Source of the DNA: Acidobacteriaceae bacterium | Lineage (GTDB): Bacteria > Acidobacteriota > Terriglobia > Terriglobales > Acidobacteriaceae | Direction of reading: 5' to 3' | Assembly: GCA_903642235.1 (NCBI GenBank) | Contig: CAHJWL010000011.1 | Location: 1-64,000, forward strand | DNA length: 64,000 nucleotides | Part shown: positions 55,633-64,000 of the stretch, piece by piece | How the letters are laid out: each line of letters begins with the position of its first letter | How positions within the stretch are numbered: position 1 is the first letter of the stretch | Notes under the pieces: generated by a model | Databases searched by the model: none | Told to the model about the DNA's origin: nothing | Seen by the model: only the letters and a program-made list of their open reading frames with translations | Program-made: the position numbers and the translations under genes

Positions 55633-57492
55633 TTACCGGGTGGGCTGGTAGGCGTCCTTCTCTGCCTTGCCGCTGGGATCGATCGGCTTGTCGTCCTCGG
55701 GCACCCCCTGCTGCTGTTTGGGCAGAGCGAAGGGAGTTTTGAGGCCGGTTGTGGCAGCTGTCCGCGTATCTGTCGGCGCGCCTGGAACGGCCAGAGCCGC
55801 CTGGTACTCGTGGAGCGCCTTGCGGCGATCCGGCTGCACGTCATAGAGGCGGCCGAGATAGATGTGCGACCAAGCGAGAGTATTCGGGTTGCGGGCGCTC
55901 GAGAGGGTGGCTTCAAAGTGAGAGACGGCCTCCTCCGGCTGGCGTTCGAGAAGCGCGATGCGAGCCAGGATGTAGTTGGCCTCGGCATGGTCGCCCGCGG
56001 GGTCCGAGAGTGCCTTGTTGGCGAGATCTTCGGCGGCCGGAGCATCGCCCTGAAGCAGTTTCATCTCCGCCAGACGCAGGCCGGTGGGCGGCAGCGCGAC
56101 GCGACGGACCACATCGTGCGACTCCTCGGGAAGGAACGCAACCTGCTTCGCTTCATGCACCTGCCGGTCGACGTCCATGCCATAGACCATCTGGCCGATG
56201 TTGTCCTTGAGGCTGACGTTGCTGTGCTCCTCGAGGATGAGCTGCTGGTAGAAGTAGTTCGTCAGAACCCAGCCGTGGCGGGTGGAGAGATCGGCCGCGT
56301 TGCGGCGGGCTGCCTCCGTCTGGCGCTCGTAGAGGTTCTTTGCAGCATCATACTTCTCGAAGTCGACGCGCTCGCGCATGCCTGCCGGCTTGACCGGCGG
56401 TGTGAGGCCGATATCCATGGTGCGGGCCTCGATTGCCTTGATCAGGCATTCCGTCAGCAGCGAGACGATGTCGGACTTGTGAACGAAATCAATCGGGGCC
56501 TCCTGGACCGGCTTCAGCAGAGGCAGGAGACGGTCCATGGCGGCGGCCCGTGCGTAGATCATGGGCTCTACCTCGTAGTGGAGGTAGGTGTGGCGGATCT
56601 GCTCCATGTGGAAGGAGCCGGTGGCCGAGGGTGAGACCGCGATGATGTAGTTCGATCCGTAGATGCGGGCGTTTACGGCTGTGGGCGCGAGCATGGGCTC
56701 CAGCAGCACAAGAAAGCGGCGGTCGTCATAGCCGGAGACCGGCGCTCGAAGATAGATGTTCGTGTTCAGAATCATCTTCGTCAGCGGGTCGTGCATACGG
56801 TCGAGGATCGCGTTGTAGGCGGGACGGTTGTCGACCCAGAGAGCATGCAGGTGCGTGGCGTCGGAGAAGTTGTGCACCAGCGGAAGGATGCTGAGGATCT
56901 GGGTGGAATCGGGCGGCAGTTCCGCTTCGTCCGCGGTCGGCGTGAGATCGGGCGAGGTGTAAAGGGCGAGCGAGACGTACTGGGCAACGTTCAGACCGCC
57001 GTCAGAGAGCGTGTGCTGATGAACGTAGGTGCAAAGCGCGTCACGGCTCTTCGCGGCTTCGGGCGAGGCAGCGATGGCGGCGGCGACCTGCCCGCGGATG
57101 ACGGCGCGGATGGGGTTGGAGGCGGCGAGATCGGCGTCGTAGCCGCAGATGTTGAGGGCGACGGCCAGATCGAAGAGGGGTTCACTCGTCTCGAGCGTAA
57201 TGGAGGATCCGGTAGCGTCAGTTCGCGTGCTGCGGGGCGCGGGGTCCTGGCCACCGCTGCCAGAGGAGGAGCTCTGCGATTGCTTCTGAGGCTGGTTCCT
57301 GACCTGACCCTCACCTTGAGCGGAGACGGGCAGGCGAAGCAGGCCGAGCAGCGCGCATGCGGTGAGAACAGATCGCAGCGCGGACAGGCCGCAGGGGCGT
57401 CTGGAGAGAGGTGCAGCGGCACCGGAGAGAGGGGTCACAACAAGGGTTCGACGCACCCATGGAGTGTAGGAGAGCGTACGGACTGCACGCAA
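55633..57492 (-). CDS. Secreted tetratricopeptide-like protein of unknown function
   Basis: 619 residues: signal region (SALRSVLTACALLGLLRLPV; SAQ), a Gln/Ser-rich linker, a helical domain of about 300 residues (FDLAVALNICGYDADLAASN; LNVAQYVSLALYTSPDLTPT; EVEPMIYARAAAMDRLLPLL) and C-terminal TPR-like repeats (AEANYILARIALLERQPEEA; LAWSHIYLGRLYDVQPDRRK). I recognise it as a type common in acidobacteria but know no function. It lies just downstream of the anti-sigma gene on the same strand, with 23 bases between. Confidence 0.72.
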   Translation of the reverse strand: MRAVRTLSYTPWVRRTLVVTPLSGAAAPLSRRPCGLSALRSVLTACALLGLLRLPVSAQGEGQVRNQPQKQSQSSSSGSGGQDPAPRSTRTDATGSSITLETSEPLFDLAVALNICGYDADLAASNPIRAVIRGQVAAAIAASPEAAKSRDALCTYVHQHTLSDGGLNVAQYVSLALYTSPDLTPTADEAELPPDSTQILSILPLVHNFSDATHLHALWVDNRPAYNAILDRMHDPLTKMILNTNIYLRAPVSGYDDRRFLVLLEPMLAPTAVNARIYGSNYIIAVSPSATGSFHMEQIRHTYLHYEVEPMIYARAAAMDRLLPLLKPVQEAPIDFVHKSDIVSLLTECLIKAIEARTMDIGLTPPVKPAGMRERVDFEKYDAAKNLYERQTEAARRNAADLSTRHGWVLTNYFYQQLILEEHSNVSLKDNIGQMVYGMDVDRQVHEAKQVAFLPEESHDVVRRVALPPTGLRLAEMKLLQGDAPAAEDLANKALSDPAGDHAEANYILARIALLERQPEEAVSHFEATLSSARNPNTLAWSHIYLGRLYDVQPDRRKALHEYQAALAVPGAPTDTRTAATTGLKTPFALPKQQQGVPEDDKPIDPSGKAEKDAYQPTR

Positions 57493-57515
57493 GCAGGAAC
57501 GGACCCGAGGAAGCG

Positions 57516-58226
57516 TCAGCCGTGGACCGAGATGCCGGAGAAGGTCATCACGACGTGGCCACGCACCGGGACGCCAAAGACGCTCGCCGGCCGGAAGACG
57601 CTGGCCAGCAGGCGATCAATGATCTGTGTGCGGCTCGCCGGGTCCTGCGGGCCGGAGACGATGCGGTAGTCATACACCTCTCCGCGGGCGTCGATCGAGG
57701 CCTCGACGACGATGGTGCTGTCCTCCGTGGTGGCAATGGGCTGGATGCCGGTCATGGAGTACAGGTAGTGCGGCGCGGTCATGGCGCCAAGCGGCTCGTC
57801 ATTCGCCATGACGGGGTTGGCGGCGCTCATGGCGCCAAGCAGGAAGAGAATGCTGCCGAGAAAGATGACAGCCGCGGCCATTCCGGCGCTGGCCTGCAGA
57901 AGAAGCGGTTTCAGAGCATTCTGCCAGCTCACGGCGAACCGGCCGAGCCGGCTCGGCCAACTGCGTTGACCCTCATGCGAGATGGCAAGGCGCAGGCGAA
58001 GGTTGAGATCGGCAGGAACCCGCGGCGCGTCCAGGGTGGCAAGAGTCTGTTGCATCTGGCGCGTCAGAGCGAACTCCGCGGCGCAGCCCGGGCAGCCTGT
58101 AAGGTGATCGGCGATCCGCCGCATCTCCACCCCGGAGACAGCCCCGTCCAGATAGTCGGAGAGCGACGAGCGCACATGGTCACAGGTTGCAGGCAGGATT
58201 TGCGAAGAGATGCTGGAGGGAGTCAT
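57516..58226 (-). CDS. Anti-sigma factor with zinc finger and TonB-C-like domain
   Basis: 236 residues from the ATG at 58226 (GGAGG 5 bases upstream). Zinc-finger anti-sigma segment with C near 15 and HLTGCPGCAAEFALTRQM, a linker, one membrane helix (ASAGMAAAVIFLGSILFLLG) and a periplasmic part with a TonB C-terminal-like pattern: STIVVEASIDARGEVYDYRI followed by ASVFRPASVFGVPVRGHVVM. It overlaps the sigma factor stop by four bases, the usual coupling. The fused TonB-like tail is unusual and might sense or contact outer-membrane receptors; that is inference. Confidence 0.82.
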   Translation of the reverse strand: MTPSSISSQILPATCDHVRSSLSDYLDGAVSGVEMRRIADHLTGCPGCAAEFALTRQMQQTLATLDAPRVPADLNLRLRLAISHEGQRSWPSRLGRFAVSWQNALKPLLLQASAGMAAAVIFLGSILFLLGAMSAANPVMANDEPLGAMTAPHYLYSMTGIQPIATTEDSTIVVEASIDARGEVYDYRIVSGPQDPASRTQIIDRLLASVFRPASVFGVPVRGHVVMTFSGISVHG

Positions 58227-58942
58227 GCAGACCTCCGGGTAGCTAAGGCCGGCTCTGCGCGGCTGACTCTGAGGCACGGGCGGAGCAGATCCCGCAACAG
58301 GTGCCGGCCGCGGGTGAGACGGCTCTTGACCGTGCCCAGGTTCACGCTCAGCACGTCAGCGATCTCCTCATAGGAGAAGCCCTCGATCTCGCGCAGGACC
58401 ACAACGGTTCGGAAGGACTCCGGAAGCTGACGCAGGGCCTGCTCGACACTGGCCCGAAGCTCACCCTGCTCGGCGTGGTCGAGCGGCGTGCCGTGGCCAT
58501 CGGCAAGGATCATCGCAAGGGTAGGCGCGTCCTCTTCCTGCTCTGAGGGCGGCGTGTCGAGCGTAATTTCGCGGCGTTTATGGCGAGACCACCAGCGACG
58601 CTGGTTCGAGGCCTCATGCAGAGCGATCCGGTACAGCCAGGTACGCAGGCTGGAGCCCCCGTTAAAGCTGCGGATCGACCGGAAGACCTTGATGAAGACC
58701 TCCTGCGTGATATCGGAGGCGTCTGCCGGATCGTCAAGGCTGCGGGCGATCAAGGAGTAGAGCGGCTGGTGGTACTGCGCGATCAGAACGGCGAACGCGT
58801 CCTCGGAGCCGGCCTTGAGGTCGGCGATGAGGGAGGCTTCTTCTGTTGAGAAGCCGATCGCACTTGCCAGATTTCCCACGATAGCCGCTGCCTGCGTCAA
58901 TGGAGTGTCCTCTAAAGTACGACCTTCGTGCCAAACACGCAA
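58223..58942 (-). CDS. ECF RNA polymerase sigma factor (RpoE-like)
   Basis: 239 residues. Region 2 (AFAVLIAQYHQPLYSLIARS; DASDITQEVFIKVFRSIRSF; LRTWLYRIALHEASNQRRWW) and region 4 (LPESFRTVVVLREIEGFSYE; LSVNLGTVKSRLTRGRHLLR). The downstream gene is its likely membrane anti-sigma factor. The start may be internal (ATG at 58942 adds about 35 unlike residues). Confidence 0.92.
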   Translation of the reverse strand: MRVWHEGRTLEDTPLTQAAAIVGNLASAIGFSTEEASLIADLKAGSEDAFAVLIAQYHQPLYSLIARSLDDPADASDITQEVFIKVFRSIRSFNGGSSLRTWLYRIALHEASNQRRWWSRHKRREITLDTPPSEQEEDAPTLAMILADGHGTPLDHAEQGELRASVEQALRQLPESFRTVVVLREIEGFSYEEIADVLSVNLGTVKSRLTRGRHLLRDLLRPCLRVSRAEPALATRRSA

Positions 58943-59103
58943 CCTGGTGAGAAACAGCGCCGCCGGCGGCCGAGTGCTCGCTCACTCTACAGGACTTAGA
59001 CACCAGTGCCGCGACAAAGGTTCCCGGCGCACGGCAGGCGGATCCACCGCTGCACATTGACGAAAGAGCGTCTGTCCGCCAAGATAGAGGTGTCCCCGCG
59101 AGT

Positions 59104-59179
59104 GGGCCTGTGGCGCAGCTGGGAGCGCGCTTCCATGGCATGGAAGAGGTCATCGGTTCGATCCCGATCAGGTCCACCA
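59104..59179 (+). tRNA. tRNA-Ala (anticodon GGC)
   Basis: 76-base cloverleaf: acceptor GGGCCTG with CAGGTCC, D arm GCGC-AGCTGGGA-GCGC, anticodon stem CTTCC/GGAAG around loop ATGGCAT with anticodon GGC, T arm GATCG-type with GGTTCGATCC, and an encoded CCA end at 59177-59179. Confidence 0.95.
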
Positions 59180-59259
59180 AACACCCCCCCAGACTCAGGA
59201 CCTTTAAGGCCGTCGCAGACCGCGGCTTAGAGTCTCGTCTGCTCAGAATGCAGAGAGCG

Positions 59260-60603
59260 TCAGTGCAGCCCCAGGTGCTGGCTCATGCCCTCGAGCGTCT
59301 GGCCTTTGGTCTCCGGGTAGACAGAGAGAACAACCAGAAACTGCACGGCCATCATGCCGGAGAAGAACCAGAACGGCAGCGCCTTCGAGTAAACCGCGAC
59401 CAGCGGAAAGAGGTTGGCGATGACCGCGTTGGCGATCCAGTGCGACGACGAGCCGAGCCCCTGGCCCTTGGCGCGGATGTTGGTCGGAAAGACCTCGCTC
59501 AGATAGACCCAGATCACGGCTCCCTGCGAGAACGCGAAGAAGACGATAAAGCTGATCAGCAGCGGCAGCAGAAGTTTGAGGTGCTGGTTGATGGTGAAGA
59601 CGTAGGCTACGCCGGCGAGCGAAAAGCCGGTGCCGACGGCGCCGATCAGCAGCAGGGTCTTGCGGCCGAGCCGGTCGATAAAGGAGATGCCGAGCAGGGT
59701 GGCGACAAGGTTAGCTACCCCGATCATGACGGCCTGGTAGGCGCTTGAGACCGAGGAGAAGCCCGCGCTGGCAAAGATGTCGTTGAGGTAGTAGAGGATG
59801 GCGTTGATGCCGGAGAGCTGGTTGAACAGGCCGATCGAGACAGCAAGGAAGATCAAGAGCGTATAGCGGGAGGAGAAGAGGCTGTGCTGCTCGGCCCCGC
59901 CTTCGGCATGCAGGGCGGCCACCATGCTGTCGACCTCGGCCTGTGAATCGGGCGATCCCATGCGGGCGAGGATGAGTTGAGCCTCGTCGATACGGTTCTG
60001 CGTGACAAGCCAGCGCGAGCTCTGTGGAACACTGAGCAGCAGCAGCATGAAGAAGAGGGCAGGAAGCACGGCCACACCAAGCTGCACGCGCCACTCGAGC
60101 GCGCCAAAGGCGAAGTGCGTGATGATGGCATTCGACAAGTAGGCGAGCAGGATGCCGACGACGATATTGATCTGGAACATGCCGACCAGGCGACCGCGCC
60201 ACTTGGCGGGGGCGAGCTCGGCAATGTAAACCGGCCCCAGCACCGAGGAGCCGCCGATACCCAGACCGCCAAGGAAGCGAAAGGCCAGAAAGGCCCACCA
60301 CGGGCCGGCAAAGGCGCATCCAGCCGCCGAGATGATGTAGAGAATGCCCATGATGCGAAGGGCGGAGCGGCTGCCGATCTTTTGGCCGAGCGGCCCCGAG
60401 AACATCGCACCCAGAACGGTTCCATACAGCGCGATCGCGACGGTAAATCCCTTCTGGCCCTCGCTCAGCGCGTAGTGCAGCTGCAGCGAGTGGGTCGCAC
60501 CGGCGATCACGGCAGTGTCAAAGCCGAAGAGAAGACCGCCGAGAGCGCCGGTCAGCGCGCTTTTGGCCAGCAGAAGGAAGGCTTTGGACCTGTCTGAACT
60601 CAT
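59260..60603 (-). CDS. Sugar porter family MFS transporter
   Basis: 447 residues, 12 membrane helices. Sugar-porter marks: GGLLFGFDTAVIAGA in helix 1, GSRSALRIMGILYIISAAGC, RFLGGLGIGGSSVLGPVYIA with ELAPAKWRGRLVG, LSGINAILYYLNDIFASAGF, FIDRLGRKTLLLIGAVG and the final PETKGQTLEGM. These proteins use proton symport to bring in hexoses or pentoses. Divergent from the GH1-like gene, with which it may share regulation. Confidence 0.94.
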   Translation of the reverse strand: MSSDRSKAFLLLAKSALTGALGGLLFGFDTAVIAGATHSLQLHYALSEGQKGFTVAIALYGTVLGAMFSGPLGQKIGSRSALRIMGILYIISAAGCAFAGPWWAFLAFRFLGGLGIGGSSVLGPVYIAELAPAKWRGRLVGMFQINIVVGILLAYLSNAIITHFAFGALEWRVQLGVAVLPALFFMLLLLSVPQSSRWLVTQNRIDEAQLILARMGSPDSQAEVDSMVAALHAEGGAEQHSLFSSRYTLLIFLAVSIGLFNQLSGINAILYYLNDIFASAGFSSVSSAYQAVMIGVANLVATLLGISFIDRLGRKTLLLIGAVGTGFSLAGVAYVFTINQHLKLLLPLLISFIVFFAFSQGAVIWVYLSEVFPTNIRAKGQGLGSSSHWIANAVIANLFPLVAVYSKALPFWFFSGMMAVQFLVVLSVYPETKGQTLEGMSQHLGLH

Positions 60604-60861
60604 TGCGTGTTCCTGATGGTGGAAGTTTGAAGTCCAACAAACAATAGCAGCCGGACGTGCTGCCGTGGGCGCTCGAGCAGAGGTGATGGAGCAGGCTCGC
60701 AGCGGACCTGCTCCCGAAGTTGCGGCTCAGGCAAAGAACCTGCGGATTTCCGACAACCGCATCCGGCTCGCGGCCATCCAGTCTAGTTGGGCAACGTTTT
60801 GGTTGCAGGCATCGGTCGGAGCACGTACGGGCGCGTTGTTGCACGTTGCGGGAGATCGATC

Positions 60862-62208
60862 ATGATGAAAGAACCAGTTCCCCTGGAAGTGTGGGGCGGC
60901 GTGGAATGCACGATCAACCGGGTAGGCGACACATTCTTCGATCAGTACGGGCGATCGGGGCACCGCGATCGTCATCTCGAGGCTGATCTTGAGCGGATTG
61001 CGTCCCTGGGCGTGCGGGCTCTGCGGGTCGGCCTGCAGTGGGAGCACTTTGAAGCGACCGAGTCGTGGGAGAGCTTTGACTGCATGCTGGACAGGGTGCG
61101 CGCGCTTGGTATCCGCCCGATTGCCGGTCTGCTGCACCACGGCAGCGGCCCTCCGGGAACGGATCTGCTGGACCCCCGATTTCCAGAGAAGCTGGCGGCA
61201 TATGCCCTCGCCGTCGCGGAACGATACCCCTGGCTGATGGACTACACTCCCGTCAATGAGCCGCAGACGACGAGCCGGTTCTCCTGCCTGTACGGCCACT
61301 GGTACCCGCATCATCACTCCGTCGCCAGCTACGCGCGTGCTCTCGTCCATGAGTTGAAGGGCATCGTGCTCGCCATGCAGGCGATCCGCTCCGTGCAGCC
61401 TGCGGCGCGGCTGATCCACACCGAAGATGGCGGCGCGACCTTCGCCACGGAGGAACTCGGGGCCTTCCACCAGGAGCGGGCGCATCGCCGATGGCTGGGA
61501 ACCGACCTACTCTGCGGGTTGGTCGATGAGGCACACCCCATGCTCGACTTCCTCCTGCGGAACGGCATTGCACGGCAGGAGGTTCTCTGGTTTCGCGATC
61601 ATCCGTGTCCACCCGGTGTACTCGGGCTGAACTACTACGTCACCAGCGATCGATTTCTCGATCATCGAACAGAGCTCTATCCCGAGTATTTCGTCGGCGG
61701 CGATACCGGCAGGGAGCCGCTGGTTGATATCGAGGCGGTACGTGTGCGCTCGCAGCCGCTGCCCGGCGTTGCAGGCCTTCTTACCGAGGCTTGGCAGCGG
61801 TACAAGTTGCCGGTCGCGATCACCGAGGCGCATCTGGGCGGAGCACCGGCGGACCAGGTGCGATGGCTGGCACAGGTTTGGCAGGGCGCGCAGGCAGCGC
61901 AGCGGGCGGGAGCACAGGTGGAGGCCGTCACCGTGTGGGCGCTGCTTGGGCTATGGAACTGGTCCAACCTGTGCACCATCGATGCCAACGTCTATGAACC
62001 GGGCGTGTTTGATTCTCCTGATGGCGAGCTGCGCGAGTCTCCCCTCGTTCCGCTCATCCGGCAGCTTGCGCATGGGGAGGCTCCAGACGATCCCGCCCTC
62101 GGGCAGGCTGGTTGGTGGCAGCGCGAGGACCGCTTCGCCTACCCACCGTATCCGCCGCTGCAGCGGGCCGCGGCCATGGAAGAAGCCCTGTCGGTCTCGC
62201 GCTCCTAG
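60862..62208 (+). CDS. Glycoside hydrolase family 1-like protein
   Basis: 448 residues from ATG 60862 (GGGAG 7 bases upstream; the frame is open to 60787). A beta/alpha-barrel with WGGVECTINRVGDTFFDQYG, YTPVNEPQTTSRF (acid/base Glu as in TxNEP of GH1), a substrate-region LGLNYYVTSDRFLDHRTEL and AITEAHLGG where GH1 has ITENG with the nucleophile Glu. It lacks several classic GH1 aglycone-site segments, and its family is sometimes found fused to dTDP-rhamnose-type reductases. A beta-glycosidase is likely; substrate unknown. No signal peptide, so cytoplasmic. Confidence 0.8.
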   Translation: MMKEPVPLEVWGGVECTINRVGDTFFDQYGRSGHRDRHLEADLERIASLGVRALRVGLQWEHFEATESWESFDCMLDRVRALGIRPIAGLLHHGSGPPGTDLLDPRFPEKLAAYALAVAERYPWLMDYTPVNEPQTTSRFSCLYGHWYPHHHSVASYARALVHELKGIVLAMQAIRSVQPAARLIHTEDGGATFATEELGAFHQERAHRRWLGTDLLCGLVDEAHPMLDFLLRNGIARQEVLWFRDHPCPPGVLGLNYYVTSDRFLDHRTELYPEYFVGGDTGREPLVDIEAVRVRSQPLPGVAGLLTEAWQRYKLPVAITEAHLGGAPADQVRWLAQVWQGAQAAQRAGAQVEAVTVWALLGLWNWSNLCTIDANVYEPGVFDSPDGELRESPLVPLIRQLAHGEAPDDPALGQAGWWQREDRFAYPPYPPLQRAAAMEEALSVSRS

Positions 62209-62213
62209 CCGGA

Positions 62214-62936
62214 TCACCAATGCTTGAGCAGCTTCGCCAGCAGCGGAGCCAGAAGAGCTGTCAGCAGGCCGTTAGCGCCCAGAGCGACCCCGGCAAAGGC
62301 CGCCGCCAAAGGGTGTTGCGGGATGACACGAGAGGCGCCGATACCGCTGCCGGCGGTGCCTGCCGCCAGCCCGATCGCTTGCCAGTCCGTAACCCGCAGG
62401 CTGCGTGCGACAGCGTCGATCGAGACCGCGACCAGGATACCCGCGGCGATTGCCAGAACGGCGCAGAGTGACGGCACGCCGCCAATGCTTTCAGCGACGC
62501 CGATCGCAATAGGTGTGGTCAGGCTCTTCGGCAGCATGGAAAGCGCAATCGGCTGACTGGCGCCGAGCGCGCGTGCAAGACCGTATCCCGTAAGTGCGCT
62601 GGTCAGGGAGCCGGCGATCAGCGCCGCGAGCAGCGGAACCAGACTGCGGCGGATCACCTCGATTGATTGCACCAGCGGGATCGCCAGAGCCACGGTAGCC
62701 GGACCGAGCAGGAAATGCAGAAACTGTGCGCCTGCGAAGTAGGCCGCAAAGCTGGTGTGCGTGAGTCGCAGCGCAATCCCGATGACAACGACGGCAAACA
62801 GGACAGGGTTCGCCACGGGCGTCTTCAGGCGGCGCTGCAGTTCGACGCCTGCCAGGTACGCCATAAGGGTCAGCGTGAGCGCGAGAAGCGGCGCCAGCGG
62901 AAGGAAAACCGCGGGATGGTAGCCAAAGTTCGTCAC
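62214..62936 (-). CDS. lrgB: LrgB/CidB family membrane protein
   Basis: 240 residues, about six to seven helices, with the LrgB landmarks FLLGPATVALAIPLVQSIEV, MLPKSLTTPIAIGVAESIGG and GTAGSGIGASRVI. LrgB works with LrgA in holin-like control of murein hydrolysis or in solute export such as pyruvate/glycolate. Its start overlaps the lrgA stop by four bases. Confidence 0.93.
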   Translation of the reverse strand: MTNFGYHPAVFLPLAPLLALTLTLMAYLAGVELQRRLKTPVANPVLFAVVVIGIALRLTHTSFAAYFAGAQFLHFLLGPATVALAIPLVQSIEVIRRSLVPLLAALIAGSLTSALTGYGLARALGASQPIALSMLPKSLTTPIAIGVAESIGGVPSLCAVLAIAAGILVAVSIDAVARSLRVTDWQAIGLAAGTAGSGIGASRVIPQHPLAAAFAGVALGANGLLTALLAPLLAKLLKHW

Positions 62937-63295
62937 GCCCGCACCCGTTGCTGGCGCTTAAGCAGGCCCTGCAGAACGGCTGCAGTCACCACCAGGGTCA
63001 ACAGAGTGGAGATCACCAGGGAGACCGTCAAAGGAAGCCACGCAGTACGAATCAGGGCGAGGTTGGCCACAATGCCGACTCCCGCGGGCACAAACAGAAG
63101 TCCCAGGATCGAGAGCAGGCCTTCCGCAGTGCGGGCGAGAGCGGGGTTCAGCTCCTGCTTTGACCGAAGCAGCCACACTGTAAGCAATCCCATGCCCAGC
63201 ACGGGTCCGGGTAACGGAAGGTGAAGCAGCGTATGCAGCAGCTCTCCGAAGAGCTGGAAAAGAAGCAGCGTGGCGACGGACTGAAGGAGGGCCAT
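62933..63295 (-). CDS. lrgA: LrgA/CidA family holin-like membrane protein
   Basis: 120 residues from the ATG at 63295 (frame open to 63361). Four helices with LLFQLFGELLHTLLHLPLPG, GPVLGMGLLTVWLL, LGLLFVPAGVGIVANLALI and a C-terminal helix. The holin-like partner of the LrgB gene it overlaps. Confidence 0.92.
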   Translation of the reverse strand: MALLQSVATLLLFQLFGELLHTLLHLPLPGPVLGMGLLTVWLLRSKQELNPALARTAEGLLSILGLLFVPAGVGIVANLALIRTAWLPLTVSLVISTLLTLVVTAAVLQGLLKRQQRVRA

Positions 63296-63584
63296 AGCTG
63301 AGCGTACGGCATGGGACGGAGGCACCAGCACTTCTGCGGAAGGCAGCCGCCACGCGATCAAATGATGTGGCTACGGCCTACCACCGTTGTGTCATTTCGC
63401 TTTGCCGGAAGAGAGTGAAATGTAGTGAAAGCGACACAGCGGCAGCCGCGCCCGGGCGATCGTGCGACGGTCTTGCTCCTGCCTTCTGCTCCCTGCCGCT
63501 CCCTGGAGCAGAGGCATGGGAGCAGCAGGCATGCACGACGCGGGGCTGCCGTCGTAGAGGGTGTGACTTCTAAGGAGAAATGCG
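63296..63584. other. Intergenic region, no gene recognised
   Basis: 289 bases between divergent lrgA and the GAF gene. Only a good ribosome binding site (AAGGAG) for the GAF gene is clear. Confidence 0.4.
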
Positions 63585-64000
63585 ATGTCATTGCTGGAAG
63601 CAACGGTGCAGGAGCAGCGTACGAGCGAGGTCTCGCAGATCTCACGCATCGCTGATCTGCCGTCCCGTGACGATCTGCAGGAGATCGTCGAGATCGCAGC
63701 ACAGATCTGCGGCGCGCCGATCAGCATGGTCTCGATCCTCGATGCGGAGCGGCAGTGGTTCGAGGCCTCCGTCGGCACCCACCTGCGCGAAACGCGCCGC
63801 GACATCTCGTTCTGTGCCCATGCCGTGCTGCAGGAGGAGCTCTTTGTTGTCGAGGACACGCTCAAGGACATCCGCTTCGCCGCGAACCCGATGGTCACGG
63901 GCGAGCCGGAGATGCGCTTTTATGCAGGCATGCCGCTCCGTTCTCCGGACGGAGAGTCCTTCGGCACACTCTGCGTGATCGATCAGAAGCCGCGGCAGCT
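63585..64000 (+). CDS. GAF domain protein, partial at right edge
   Basis: ATG at 63585 (AAGGAG 7 bases upstream) starts a frame of 138 codons that runs off the window. RDDLQEIVEIAAQICGAPIS, MVSILDAERQWFEASVGTHL, ISFCAHAVLQEELFVVEDTL, FYAGMPLRSPDGESFGTLCV make up most of a GAF domain of the type found at the start of sensor histidine kinases and diguanylate cyclases. The output domain lies beyond the window. Confidence 0.85.
   Translation, partial: MSLLEATVQEQRTSEVSQISRIADLPSRDDLQEIVEIAAQICGAPISMVSILDAERQWFEASVGTHLRETRRDISFCAHAVLQEELFVVEDTLKDIRFAANPMVTGEPEMRFYAGMPLRSPDGESFGTLCVIDQKPRQ

Noticed and set aside
55207-56634. 475-codon frame opposite rnc and the TPR-like gene
   Set aside because: Lacks any recognisable motif and spans two well-supported genes.
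59110-59748. 212-codon frame beginning inside tRNA-Ala
   Set aside because: Overlaps the tRNA and runs antisense to the sugar transporter.

Overview
The window is a GC-rich bacterial chromosome segment, most likely from an acidobacterium of the Terriglobus/Granulicella/Edaphobacter type (Acidobacteriaceae). The clues are two very large Oar-like TonB-dependent receptors with an N-terminal carboxypeptidase-regulatory domain, a CRTAC1/ASPIC protein beside a TPR protein, several Tat-exported enzymes, many ECF sigma factors and C-rich codon use. No rRNA or CRISPR array is present. The taxonomic call is inferred from gene content, not from a marker gene.

Positions 1-12.5 kb look like accessory DNA. 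At the left are a partial minus-strand gene, an AraC regulator, a DUF4386 membrane protein, a frameshifted alpha/beta hydrolase and an AdaA-like regulator. A 2.05-kb insertion sequence (3785-5837) follows, with imperfect terminal repeats and a 5-bp target duplication; both of its genes are frameshifted. Next come a small Xre repressor and a free-standing LAGLIDADG protein carrying three N-terminal HTH-like repeats. From 7.4 to 12.5 kb lies a compact minus-strand mobile module beside tRNA-Ser: P4-type integrase, AlpA, a possible HUH replication endonuclease, a conserved MGGxGSGR-type zinc protein, a RepB-like primase and a winged-helix protein. It has no recognisable conjugation genes.

Positions 12.5-35.1 kb hold an ABC-type permease, CRTAC1 protein, TonB-dependent receptor, TPR protein, a cytochrome b561/sulfite-oxidase-like pair, a glycosyltransferase, trpC-trpF, a second receptor, a TonB-C protein and an unusually long glmS with translated repeat insertions. 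Positions 35.1-37.2 kb are a more AT-rich cassette of small zinc-ribbon, membrane and GrlR-like genes.

Positions 37.2-47.7 kb include small secreted and envelope proteins, an exported amine oxidase/RidA/aminotransferase group and a minus-strand operon of an ECF sigma factor, two membrane proteins and a LytTR regulator. Positions 47.7-64 kb carry rlmB, an M1-like protein without the catalytic glutamate, an AsmA protein, two tandem signal peptidases behind rnc, a secreted TPR-type protein, an ECF sigma/anti-sigma pair whose anti-sigma has a TonB-C-like tail, tRNA-Ala, a sugar transporter, a GH1-like protein, lrgAB and a partial GAF gene.

Four genes (alpha/beta hydrolase, both IS genes, a small secreted protein) can each be restored by adding one base. 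These may be real pseudogenes or base-calling errors; reads would decide.
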